DNA of 64,000 nt from Duncaniella muris (GTDB lineage Bacteria > Bacteroidota > Bacteroidia > Bacteroidales > Muribaculaceae), in the NCBI RefSeq assembly GCF_003024805.1, contig NZ_PUEC01000001.1:62001-126000 (forward strand). The letters are read 5' to 3'. Positions 1-7,127 of this stretch are shown piece by piece (the first letter of the stretch is position 1; each line of letters opens with the position of its first letter). Both the position numbers and the translations under genes were made by a program. The notes under the pieces were generated by a model that saw nothing but the letters and a program-made list of their open reading frames with translations, ran no database searches and was not told where the DNA came from.

Positions 1-1
1 G

Positions 2-85
2 CAATGGATAGGAGACGAATTGCCGGATAAAAATGAATGGCTTAGATACCTCAGCTATGAAATAGAGCAGGGGCTAACGAAATAA
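2..85 (+). CDS. 3' end of an unidentified gene (partial)
   Basis: An open frame enters from the left edge and stops with TAA at 83-85, giving 27 residues that end in IEQGLTK. The next gene starts 7 bases later, so the two are probably co-transcribed. The visible tail is hydrophilic and helical-looking and has no recognisable motif. If the following gene is correctly read as a Trypco2-like protein, this could be the peptidase or NTPase partner of such a pair, but nothing in the 27 residues shows that. Confidence 0.5.
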   Translation, partial: QWIGDELPDKNEWLRYLSYEIEQGLTK

Positions 86-92
86 AAATTAT

Positions 93-482
93 ATGGAACT
101 GAAAGAATTTATAAAAACAGCAATAACTGATATCACTGAAGCAGTCAGCGAGTTGCAATCGGAACTCAACAATGGGGCGATAGTCAATCCGACTTTGCCA
201 AATCCGATTGCGTTGAAAACACTGACGGTTGATAATGAGATTCGCCCGATAGAGCAATTGGCATTTGATGTTGCTGTGACGGCGACGGAAGCATCGGGTA
301 TAGATGGCTCTGCGAAAGCAGGAATCAGCATCTTCGGCGCGAAAATCGGAACCGAATCAAGTGCAAAGACCGAAAATGTGTCAAGACTTACGTTTTCAGT
401 CCCAATAGTATTTCCGACAACACACGTTAAGACCCCACAAGAAATCATGAGGGAAAAGAGACCGAAAAGGCCGACTGATTAA
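93..482 (+). CDS. small beta-rich protein resembling Trypco2-type conflict-system proteins
   Basis: The 129-residue product has an amphipathic N-terminal helix (residues 1-27), then a region with FDVAVTAT and, later, VSRLTFSVPIVFP. This helix, then FxVxVT strand, then hydrophobic strand order resembles the trypsin-co-occurring domain 2 (Trypco2) class of small proteins that travel with peptidase or NTPase genes in bacterial conflict systems. That link is made from pattern memory only. The C-terminus is basic and proline-rich (KRPKRPTD). The gene follows the partial upstream gene by 7 bases and its 3' end overlaps the convergent 54-residue gene by 4 bases (479-482). It has no signal peptide or membrane segment, so it is probably cytoplasmic. 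Confidence 0.6.
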   Translation: MELKEFIKTAITDITEAVSELQSELNNGAIVNPTLPNPIALKTLTVDNEIRPIEQLAFDVAVTATEASGIDGSAKAGISIFGAKIGTESSAKTENVSRLTFSVPIVFPTTHVKTPQEIMREKRPKRPTD

Positions 483-643
483 ATCCAGTCATCCCAATCC
501 TCACCAGTTAGTCGCAGGAATGCCTCATCTGCTTGTGCAGCGGCCTCATATGCATAATTGAATCTGCCAGCGTAATGCTTAAAGAGTTTGCGATAAAGAC
601 GTGAGTATAGCAAACGTTTAATTGTTCTGAATATATTTTTCAT
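479..643 (-). CDS. 54-residue basic/aromatic small protein of unknown function
   Basis: Reading the minus strand from ATG at 643 gives MKNIFRTIKRLLYS..., a 54-residue protein with a strongly basic, aromatic N-terminal half and an acidic, tryptophan-rich tail (LTGEDWDDWI). The even charge partition, lack of rare breaks and clean ATG-to-TAA frame suggest a real gene, although it is short. Similar short proteins with a YEAAxxADEAFxxLTG-like core occur in Bacteroidales accessory DNA, as far as I remember. The stop overlaps the stop of the plus-strand gene by 4 bases. No function can be assigned. Confidence 0.55.
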   Translation of the reverse strand: MKNIFRTIKRLLYSRLYRKLFKHYAGRFNYAYEAAAQADEAFLRLTGEDWDDWI

Positions 644-693
644 GCCGCGAATATACGGCGGTTGGCATCATTCTGACTTTTAAGTTTTGAATT

Positions 694-1107
694 ATGGACG
701 AAAACAAATACGAAGTATCGGATGAAGAACTGGCTTCCCTCGTGGAGGCTCTTGACAATATGCTCAATGAGGAAGAGCCGGACTTCTTCAGCGAACTGAA
801 AGATTGTGCTTGGAACATCCTACATGAGAATCCCGGCATTGACATGGACGAATGGATTGATTTGCTCATGCGCCAATATCCTGCCGAGGTTGTAGATGCT
901 ATCGGCTCTCATCCTGCGGAAGCATACGCCTCTCTCTCCTTGATGTGGAATGACGAATATACCGACAGCGACACTGGAGAATGTGACACCTTCCGAGGTT
1001 GGGCAAAGAGGTTTTCTTCGTATGGCGCGATAGACCGCTACGACAAGGCCGCTGAACAAGAAGCCATTTTAAGGTATTTGCAGGCGCAACATTACAAAAA
1101 ACAATAA
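694..1107 (+). CDS. acidic hypothetical protein, 137 residues
   Basis: The product begins MDENKYEVSDEELASLVE and is strongly acidic in its first half (many D and E, pI probably low), helical in character, with several tryptophans (WNILHENPG, MDEWIDLL, GWAKRF). It has no signal peptide, membrane span or recognised catalytic motif. ATG at 694 follows an AT-rich leader and no other in-frame start lies nearby. The acidic helical composition and its place in an accessory stretch recall small proteins of conjugative elements or anti-restriction proteins, but this is only a compositional hint. The downstream 260 bases hold only a doubtful short frame. Confidence 0.6.
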   Translation: MDENKYEVSDEELASLVEALDNMLNEEEPDFFSELKDCAWNILHENPGIDMDEWIDLLMRQYPAEVVDAIGSHPAEAYASLSLMWNDEYTDSDTGECDTFRGWAKRFSSYGAIDRYDKAAEQEAILRYLQAQHYKKQ

Positions 1108-1214
1108 AACCCTCAACCGAGGCCATAAAGTCCAGCAGAGGGGCATTTCTGAAAGAAATAGAGGACGATTAACCCTTACATCATAATCTCAAAAATCAAA
1201 CAAACGAATATGAA

Positions 1215-1331
1215 ATGAAAATGACCAACATATTATCCCCTAAAATGTATGACGCACAAATAGCGTACAGCACACGGGTAAATCTCGAATTACGTTATAG
1301 TTTAAACGCTGCTCAGGCACTTATACTCTGA
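1215..1331 (+). CDS. possible 38-residue protein or gene remnant
   Basis: ATG at 1215 opens a 38-residue frame (MKMTNILSPKMYDAQIAYS...) that ends at TGA 1329-1331. The sequence reads like the start of a normal soluble protein that stops abruptly after NAAQALIL, so it may be a truncated gene. A second in-frame-looking tail ending in FLKEIEDD lies at about 1095-1171 without a start codon. Together they suggest decayed accessory genes in 1108-1371. Weak evidence. Confidence 0.25.
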   Translation: MKMTNILSPKMYDAQIAYSTRVNLELRYSLNAAQALIL

Positions 1332-1371
1332 TTAGTTTCATTGCAGCTTGACAGACTGCCTGAAATCTTTT

Positions 1372-2340
1372 TTAGAATGATCCTGCGAGGCAGAGGTCTG
1401 TGATCCAGAGCCAGAGCGGGCAGAAACCTATAAAGAGGATGACCGAGAGGGTCAGTGACGAAGTGCCCTCGGCCACATAGGTGTCATATTCGTCGGCGAT
1501 GATGATGCCTGAAAATGCAGGAGGCAGAGCGCCGGCCACAACGAGCATCTTAAGGTTCAGAGGATCCATATGGAAGATCAAGCCCATGATAAGCAGCACG
1601 GCTGGCATCATGATCATCTTGAGGATTGATCCGAGTATTACCTGCCAGTTGATAGAGATCTTGATGGCCGAAAGGGTGATGCCGGCTGAGAATACGGCCA
1701 TTGAGGCATTGGCGCCCTTGATGAGTGTGAACGAGGGGCTTGCCCAGTCGGGCCAGGGTATTCCGACGAGCACCCAGATGACTGCGAGTATCGGGGCCCA
1801 TGCCACAGGCTGTTCCAGCGCGTGGATCACAGGAGCCCAGGCGCTTTTGTTTTTCGATGATCCGGGATTTTGCTTTTCAAGAGATGCGTTGAGCAGTGAA
1901 AGGCCCACGGGGATGCCGACGGCGTTGACAACAATGCCTACGATAGCCACAACGAGTGCCACAGTAGGGGTGGTGCCGAAGATAGGCTCCAGCACGGCGA
2001 ATCCGAGGAAGCCGATTGTCGGCGAACCGCTGATAAGCGCCGAGATGGCGGCATCGGCTCCGGTGTTTTTCTTGAACATCAGGAAGACGAAGTAGACAAT
2101 CATGAAACAGAGCATGATGCCCACAAGTGAGATTATGGACAGTTTCAGATCATGGGCGAGCATTTCGCGCGTGGCCTGGACTATGGAGACGAAAAGGGCG
2201 GCTGGAAGGGCGTAGTCAAGCACAACCTTGTTGAACTTCTTGGCATCTTCGCCGGAAAATATTCCCTTCTTTCCCGAAATATAGCCCGCAAGCATCACTA
2301 CGATGATCGGGACTATGGCGTAGAGAATAATGTGTTCCAT
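1372..2340 (-). CDS. AEC-family (auxin efflux carrier type) membrane transporter of the oxalate locus
   Basis: This 322-residue protein has about ten hydrophobic spans and the glycine/proline-rich helices of the auxin efflux carrier (AEC) family, for example the regions around SGSPTIGFLGFAVL and GALPPAFSGIIIADEY. AEC proteins export or exchange organic acids across the inner membrane. It is the last gene of the frc-oxc operon, 112 bases below oxc, so it probably moves oxalate in or formate out. The classic oxalate:formate exchanger OxlT is an MFS protein and is not seen here. The substrate is inferred from context only. ATG at 2340 is the first start and fits a membrane-embedded N-terminus. 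Confidence 0.85.
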   Translation of the reverse strand: MEHIILYAIVPIIVVMLAGYISGKKGIFSGEDAKKFNKVVLDYALPAALFVSIVQATREMLAHDLKLSIISLVGIMLCFMIVYFVFLMFKKNTGADAAISALISGSPTIGFLGFAVLEPIFGTTPTVALVVAIVGIVVNAVGIPVGLSLLNASLEKQNPGSSKNKSAWAPVIHALEQPVAWAPILAVIWVLVGIPWPDWASPSFTLIKGANASMAVFSAGITLSAIKISINWQVILGSILKMIMMPAVLLIMGLIFHMDPLNLKMLVVAGALPPAFSGIIIADEYDTYVAEGTSSLTLSVILFIGFCPLWLWITDLCLAGSF

Positions 2341-2386
2341 AAATAGTTGTTTGAAAGTTGATAATCAGGGGAGAATATCAAAACCG

Positions 2387-2414
2387 GCCGGATAGGGGTG
2401 AGGCTCCATCCGGC
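2387..2414 (-). other. intercistronic stem-loop, oxc to AEC carrier
   Basis: GCCGGAT (2387-2393) pairs perfectly with ATCCGGC (2408-2414) in the 112-base gap after oxc. There is no T-run after it on the minus strand, so it is more likely an RNA-stability or processing stem than a terminator. Confidence 0.35.
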
Positions 2415-2452
2415 GGATTTGAGTCTGAGTGTGAGTAGGTTTCGGGAAAAGA

Positions 2453-4219
2453 CTATACAGTGATGTCCTGAAGGGGTGCGGGGTTCAGATAGCCTATGTG
2501 GCCTGATTCCTTGCCTGAGTCGGCGGCAAGCTGCACGTCGATCAGACAGGGTTTCTTGCTTGCGATGCTCTCGGTCAGAGCTGCGCGGAGCTCATCGGGA
2601 GTCTGGACGTAGTAGGTCTGTGCGCCGAAGGCTTCGCCGAGCTTGTCGTAGCGGGCGTGGATATCAAGGGTTGTCGGCGCCGGATCGGTGGTTTTGTCCA
2701 TTGGCACTCCGATGCCGTTGTAGATACCGCCGTTGTTGAAGATGACAACTGTGAGCGGGAGTCCGAAGCGGCAGGCGGTAGAGAAGTCCATGCCTGAGAA
2801 GCCGAAAGCCGAGTCACCTTCGATGGCCACAACAGATTTGCCTGTGGCCACGGCGGCACCGATGGCTGATCCCATGCCCATACCCATGATAGCCCAGGTG
2901 GCGCAGTCTACGCGGTGACGAGGGATGGTCATGTCAATGGCATCGCGGGTGTCATCAAGAGTGTTGGCGCCCTCGTTGATCAGTATGATGTCAGGGTTGG
3001 CCTCGATGATAGGCTTGATGACTCCGAGCGCGGTCCAGTGGTGCATCGGCATCAGGCCCTTCGTGGCATCGAGACGTGCGGCGAACTTAGCGTTTTTCTC
3101 CTTGGCCTCTGCCTGTAGGGAGCTGACCCATGCAGGATCGGCTGACATCTTCGCGCCGTCCATTTTTGCAAGAATGGCATCAAGAGCGAGGCCCATGTCA
3201 CCGACAACCGGCGCTGCGATAGGCACGTTGACATCCATTTCTTCGGGATCGACATCGAGCTGGATGAATTTCATATCGGGGTTCCATTTTCCTCGGCCGA
3301 ATGAAAGCATCCAGTTGAGACGGGCGCCGATCACTATGACCACATCAGCCTTCTCCATGACGGTCGAACGGCAGGACAGGGCGCTTAGGGGACCCGCATC
3401 GGGCATCAGGCCCTTGGCCATCGACATCGGGAGATAGGGGATGTTGTATTTTTCGATCAGAGTCTTGATCTTGTCGTCGACCTGAGCATAGGCGGCGCCT
3501 TTGCCGAGAAGGATGGCCGGACGCTTGGCTGAGGTGAGCACCTGGACCGCGCGGTCGACAGATTCGGCATTCGGAGCTACGGGAGAGTACATGTCAACCG
3601 ACTCATAGAAAAGCTTTTCAGCTTCATCGCGGTCCATGATCTCACCGAGCGCCGGGGTGGTCATGTCGATATACACACCGCCCGGACGGCCTGACACGGC
3701 CGCGCGGTATGCGCGGCTGACGGCAGCGGGGATGTCTTTGGCATGGCTGCATCGGAATGCGGCCTTGACCACAGGCTTGGCTGTGTTGAACTGGTCGAGC
3801 TGTTCATAGGTGCCCATGTTCATGTCGACCATAGTCGGATCCGATGCGCCTGAGATCTGTATCATAGGATAGCAGTTGACGGTGGCGTTGGCTGTGGCTG
3901 TCAGGCCGTTCATGAATCCGAGTGACGATACGGTCATCAGCACGCCGGGTTTCTTGGTGAGAAAACCTTCGGTGGCGGCGGCCATTCCGGCCTGCTGCTC
4001 GTGGCGGAATCCTACGAAACGTATGCCCTGTCCCTGGATGAGATAGGCTGCTTCGGTGATAGGAATGCCCACAAGGCCGTAGACATTTTCAATGCCGACA
4101 TTTTTCAATGCCCTGGCAAGTATATACATGCCGGTCACCTGGTCAGGAAAGTGGGGCGCGGCTTTAGGCTGACATCCGCACCCTGCGGATGTGTTGCTGC
4201 TGTTAGTTGTAGTTGCCAT
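2453..4219 (-). CDS. oxc: oxalyl-CoA decarboxylase
   Basis: Thiamine-diphosphate enzyme that decarboxylates oxalyl-CoA to formyl-CoA and CO2, the second step of oxalate breakdown. The 588-residue protein has the N-terminal TPP-pyrimidine domain with the activating glutamate in FRHEQQAG (Glu74, matching Glu56 of the Oxalobacter enzyme), a central domain, and the C-terminal TPP-binding signature EGDSAFGFSG (about 466-475) followed by FNNGG near 495. I start it at ATG 4219 (MATTTNSS): an upstream in-frame ATG at 4267 would add 16 unrelated residues. The first 24 residues form an unusual extension with a GCGC cysteine pair before the conserved domain begins. It lies 125 bases below frc and before the AEC carrier. 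Confidence 0.95.
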   Translation of the reverse strand: MATTTNSSNTSAGCGCQPKAAPHFPDQVTGMYILARALKNVGIENVYGLVGIPITEAAYLIQGQGIRFVGFRHEQQAGMAAATEGFLTKKPGVLMTVSSLGFMNGLTATANATVNCYPMIQISGASDPTMVDMNMGTYEQLDQFNTAKPVVKAAFRCSHAKDIPAAVSRAYRAAVSGRPGGVYIDMTTPALGEIMDRDEAEKLFYESVDMYSPVAPNAESVDRAVQVLTSAKRPAILLGKGAAYAQVDDKIKTLIEKYNIPYLPMSMAKGLMPDAGPLSALSCRSTVMEKADVVIVIGARLNWMLSFGRGKWNPDMKFIQLDVDPEEMDVNVPIAAPVVGDMGLALDAILAKMDGAKMSADPAWVSSLQAEAKEKNAKFAARLDATKGLMPMHHWTALGVIKPIIEANPDIILINEGANTLDDTRDAIDMTIPRHRVDCATWAIMGMGMGSAIGAAVATGKSVVAIEGDSAFGFSGMDFSTACRFGLPLTVVIFNNGGIYNGIGVPMDKTTDPAPTTLDIHARYDKLGEAFGAQTYYVQTPDELRAALTESIASKKPCLIDVQLAADSGKESGHIGYLNPAPLQDITV

Positions 4220-4255
4220 ATAAAAACAGATTTTGAAGTTGGTTGCAGAATAGTG

Positions 4256-4315
4256 AAGAGGAGACAATTAGCAATTGGGCTTGCTTTACAAGACAATCGT
4301 TAATTGTCCCCTCTT
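4256..4315 (-). other. stem-loop between frc and oxc
   Basis: AAGAGG-A-GACAATTA (4256-4270) pairs with TAATTGTC-C-CCTCTT (4301-4315), 14 pairs with one mismatch, leaving a 30-base loop. The T-run lies on the plus-strand side, so in the operon direction it is not a canonical terminator. It could tune the ratio of the transferase to the decarboxylase or protect mRNA ends. Confidence 0.45.
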
Positions 4316-4344
4316 TTCAGTTTCGTTGATTACGTGCGGTAGGT

Positions 4345-5652
4345 TTACTTGGCCTCAGGCAGGGGTGCGGTTGTACCGTTCTTGGCGAACGATGCGATTT
4401 GGTCGTCTGTATAGCCGAGGCTCTTGAGCACTTCATCGGTATTTCCGCCGAGTGACGGGCAGGGGCCGTAGGCCGGCTGATAGTTGCTCATGGTGAACGG
4501 ACATCCGACGGTTACGAATTCGCCGATCTCACCACCCTGGTTAATCTTGACGAGAGTGTTGCCGTCATAGAGACTCTGGTCAGACATCACTTCCTTGGTC
4601 GAAAGGACAGGACCTACAGGCACACCGTATTTCGACAGGATTTCGGTTATCTCAAATTTGGTCTTGTCGGCAGTCCATGCACCGATACGCTGATAGATTT
4701 CCTGTTTGTGCTTGTCACGGGCATCGGCTGTGGCGAAGTCGGGGTTGGTGAGCCAGTCCTCGAAGCCGAATCCCTGGCAGGCGAGTTTGAATTCCTTTTC
4801 GCCACGCTGGAGGATGATATAGACGTAGTTGTTGGCATCAATGGCCGAGTCGAGATCTCCGGCAGGCTTACACTTGTAGGTCCAGCCAAGCACGCCGCCG
4901 CCTTCTATATTGCCTGAACGGGGCACACAGTCACCGAATTTTCCGTCGGGGTACTGCGGGAACTGCGACAGATAGCCGATCTTTTCGAGTGTCAGCTGGT
5001 CACGGGTCTTGATGCGGCATAGGTTAAGACATGCGTTGTGCATCGACTGATAGACGAAGCAGCCTTCGCCGGTTTTGTTGCGCTGCTGGAGGGCGGCGAG
5101 AAGGCCGATGAGCAGGTGCATGCCGGTGTTGGAGTCGCCGAGAGCCGCGCCGCTCTGGGTAGGGATGTCATATTCGCCTTCATACCAGCCTGTGGTCGAG
5201 GCTGCAGCTGCGGTCACCTGGGCGATAGGCTCGTAGGCCTTGAGGTCTTTGTATTTTGATGATACAGGGAAGCCCTTGATTGTACCGTAGATACATTTAG
5301 GGTTGAGTTTGTGGACCACATCCCAGCTGAAACCGAGTTTGTCCATAGCACCCGGATGGAGGTTTTCAATAAACATGTCGGCACCCTGGATAAGCTTGGT
5401 AAGGATGGCTTTACCATCAGGGGTCTTGGCATCAAGAGAGATTGATTTTTTGTCTGAATTGAGCTGCAGGAAGTAGTAGCTTGGCAGATTAGGGTCGAAC
5501 TGAAGTTCTTTACGGGTGGCGTCGCCGACTCCGGGACGCTCGATTTTGATTACATCGGCTCCAAGCCAGGCAAGCATCTGGGTGCATGAAGGTCCTGACT
5601 GTACTTCGGTGAAGTCAATCACCTTGATTCCTTGTAGTGGGGCAGTGTTCAT
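4345..5652 (-). CDS. frc: formyl-CoA:oxalate CoA-transferase
   Basis: Class III CoA-transferase that moves CoA from formyl-CoA to oxalate, making oxalyl-CoA for Oxc and releasing formate. The 435-residue length fits the family. The catalytic aspartate is Asp173 in LGDSNTGMH, matching Asp169 of the Oxalobacter enzyme, and the glycine loop appears as EGGGVLGW near residue 246. The N-terminal region LQGIKVIDFTEVQSGPSCTQ is typical. It is the first gene of a three-gene minus-strand operon (frc, oxc, AEC). No clear TAnnTTTG box is visible upstream in 5653-5795, so control may need an activator. Confidence 0.95.
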   Translation of the reverse strand: MNTAPLQGIKVIDFTEVQSGPSCTQMLAWLGADVIKIERPGVGDATRKELQFDPNLPSYYFLQLNSDKKSISLDAKTPDGKAILTKLIQGADMFIENLHPGAMDKLGFSWDVVHKLNPKCIYGTIKGFPVSSKYKDLKAYEPIAQVTAAAASTTGWYEGEYDIPTQSGAALGDSNTGMHLLIGLLAALQQRNKTGEGCFVYQSMHNACLNLCRIKTRDQLTLEKIGYLSQFPQYPDGKFGDCVPRSGNIEGGGVLGWTYKCKPAGDLDSAIDANNYVYIILQRGEKEFKLACQGFGFEDWLTNPDFATADARDKHKQEIYQRIGAWTADKTKFEITEILSKYGVPVGPVLSTKEVMSDQSLYDGNTLVKINQGGEIGEFVTVGCPFTMSNYQPAYGPCPSLGGNTDEVLKSLGYTDDQIASFAKNGTTAPLPEAK

Positions 5653-5795
5653 AATAGTAAATATATTAAGAATAGATGATTTTGGATTTTAACGTGTGTG
5701 CGTTAATTTTATGGGTATTTCTCATAAATCTGTACTTATACAACACTATACGGGCTGAAAAGTTGATTTTTGGCTCTTGTTCGGGAATTAATTTG

Positions 5796-5803
5796 TAATT
5801 TTG
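5796..5803 (+). promoter_or_regulatory. -7 promoter box for the split chrA pair
   Basis: TAATTTTG matches the Bacteroidetes -7 consensus TAnnTTTG and lies 70 bases before the first chrA gene. Upstream TTG candidates sit at 5770-5772 (spacer 23) and 5777-5779 (spacer 16), neither at the usual 19-21, so the -33 element is uncertain. Confidence 0.45.
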
Positions 5804-5855
5804 TCGGCCGGAACCGGCGGGAGGCGCCGCCTCAGGCTACCGTTTGTCCGGCCGA
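5804..5855 (+). other. GC-rich stem-loop in the chrA leader
   Basis: TCGGCCGGA (5804-5812) pairs perfectly with TCCGGCCGA (5847-5855). Inside it GGCGG (5816-5820) pairs with CCGCC (5827-5831). The stem begins right after the -7 box and ends 18 bases before the start codon, so it would sit at the very 5' end of the mRNA. It could be a 5' stabiliser or control translation. Confidence 0.45.
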
Positions 5856-5873
5856 AATCATAACAGAGTCATT

Positions 5874-6476
5874 ATGAACAATATCTGTCTTCAACTGTTT
5901 CTGTCTTTCTTCAAGATAGGAGCCTTCACTTTCGGGGGCGGCTGGGCGATGATCTCTATAATCGAGAAGGAGATCGTCGACAAGCACCGCTGGATAGACC
6001 GTGACGAGTTTCTTGACCTGCTTGCGGTGGCGCAGTCGCTTCCGGGCATTCTTGCCGTCAATATCTCTGTGGCCGTCGGCGACAAGTTGCGCGGAATGAA
6101 AGGTTCGCTTGCGGCCGCTCTGGGCTGCATCCTGCCGTCGTTTCTGATGATACTTTGCATAGCGGTGTTTCTGACGCCTGATCTGATCAAGAACAACCCG
6201 ACACTGTCAGCAATCTTCAAGGGAATCCGTCCGGCGGTTGTGGCGCTGATCATAGCTCCGGTGATTTCGTCGGCCAAGGCTGCGAAAATCGGTTGGAAGA
6301 CGGCTGTGATACCTGTCGGAGTGGCACTGCTGATATTTTCGAAACTTCCGGTGGTGTCAAATCCGATCCTTTACATAGTGCTCGGCGGATTTTTCGGCTG
6401 GCTCTGGTTTTCGCGCAATGTCAAGGCGCTCCACAAGGTTGAGAATGAAATAAAAAAGGAGGACGAGAAGCTATGA
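5874..6476 (+). CDS. CHR-family (chromate-type) transporter, first half
   Basis: This 200-residue protein is one domain of the chromate ion transporter family. It begins MNNICLQLFLSFFKIGAFTFGGGWAM, with the family's FTFGGG signature followed by IEKEIVDKHRWID and LAVAQSLPGILAVNISVAVG. Long CHR proteins carry two such domains; here they are two genes that overlap by 4 bases (ATGA at 6473), so the pair should form a heterodimer in the inner membrane. I chose ATG 5874; a start ten residues earlier at 5844 is less likely because it precedes the family N-terminus. The substrate may be chromate or another anion such as sulfate. Divergent from the oxalate operon. Confidence 0.88.
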   Translation: MNNICLQLFLSFFKIGAFTFGGGWAMISIIEKEIVDKHRWIDRDEFLDLLAVAQSLPGILAVNISVAVGDKLRGMKGSLAAALGCILPSFLMILCIAVFLTPDLIKNNPTLSAIFKGIRPAVVALIIAPVISSAKAAKIGWKTAVIPVGVALLIFSKLPVVSNPILYIVLGGFFGWLWFSRNVKALHKVENEIKKEDEKL

Positions 6477-7042
6477 TATATCTCAGACTTATATGGGCCT
6501 ATCTGAAAATCGGACTTTTCGGATTTGGCGGCGGTTATGCCATGCTGGCGCTGATCGAGCGCGAGATAGTAGGGCCGGGGTGGATCAGCGGGCAGATGTT
6601 TACCGACATAGTGGCCATTTCGCAGATGACTCCCGGACCGATCGGCATCAACTCGGCCACATATATAGGTTATGTGGCTCCGGCGGAGTATTCCGAGGCT
6701 TTCTCCTCGCTGGCTTTCGGTATTTTGGGATCGGTGCTCTGCACGCTGGTGGTCGTGCTGCCGTCATTTGTGCTTGTAGCCTATACAAGCCATCTGATAC
6801 GCCGCCATAAGGACAGTGTGGTTGTCAAGGGCATCTTCGCCGGGCTGCGTCCGGTGGTTGTAGGGCTTATTGCATCAGCAGCTCTGCTGCTGATGAACGG
6901 CGCGAATTTCGGAGAGGAATGTTCGCAGGTAGCATGGAGCATAGCCATCTGTCTGGCGGCTTTTCTGATGGTTTATAAATTCAGATTCCATCCGATTCTG
7001 ATTATATGTCTCGCCGGCGTGGCGGGGTGGCTTATCTATTGA
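6473..7042 (+). CDS. CHR-family (chromate-type) transporter, second half
   Basis: The 189-residue partner of the previous gene. It repeats the family signature as FGFGGGYAMLALIEREIV and has QMTPGPIGINSATYIGY in the position where the first half has QSLPGILAVN. About six hydrophobic segments are visible. Its ATG overlaps the previous stop, implying translational coupling and equal amounts. It ends 85 bases before folC, which has its own promoter-like sequence. Confidence 0.88.
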   Translation: MIYLRLIWAYLKIGLFGFGGGYAMLALIEREIVGPGWISGQMFTDIVAISQMTPGPIGINSATYIGYVAPAEYSEAFSSLAFGILGSVLCTLVVVLPSFVLVAYTSHLIRRHKDSVVVKGIFAGLRPVVVGLIASAALLLMNGANFGEECSQVAWSIAICLAAFLMVYKFRFHPILIICLAGVAGWLIY

Positions 7043-7074
7043 TATGCCGCGAATTAAATTTTAATATTCCCAGC

Positions 7075-7106
7075 TTTGCTTCAATCAAAGTATTTATGTA
7101 AATTTA
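7075..7106 (+). promoter_or_regulatory. promoter for folC
   Basis: TTTG (7075-7078), a 20-base spacer, then TAAATTTA (7099-7106), one mismatch from TAnnTTTG. The predicted start of transcription lies about 15 bases before the folC ATG, so the leader is very short. Confidence 0.5.
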
Positions 7107-7127
7107 TCGCTTAAACATTTGACAGCC

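Noticed and set aside
1481-2095. Plus-strand open frame of 204 codons opposite the AEC carrier
   Set aside because: Antisense shadow of a clear membrane-protein gene; composition is low-complexity and no family pattern is visible.
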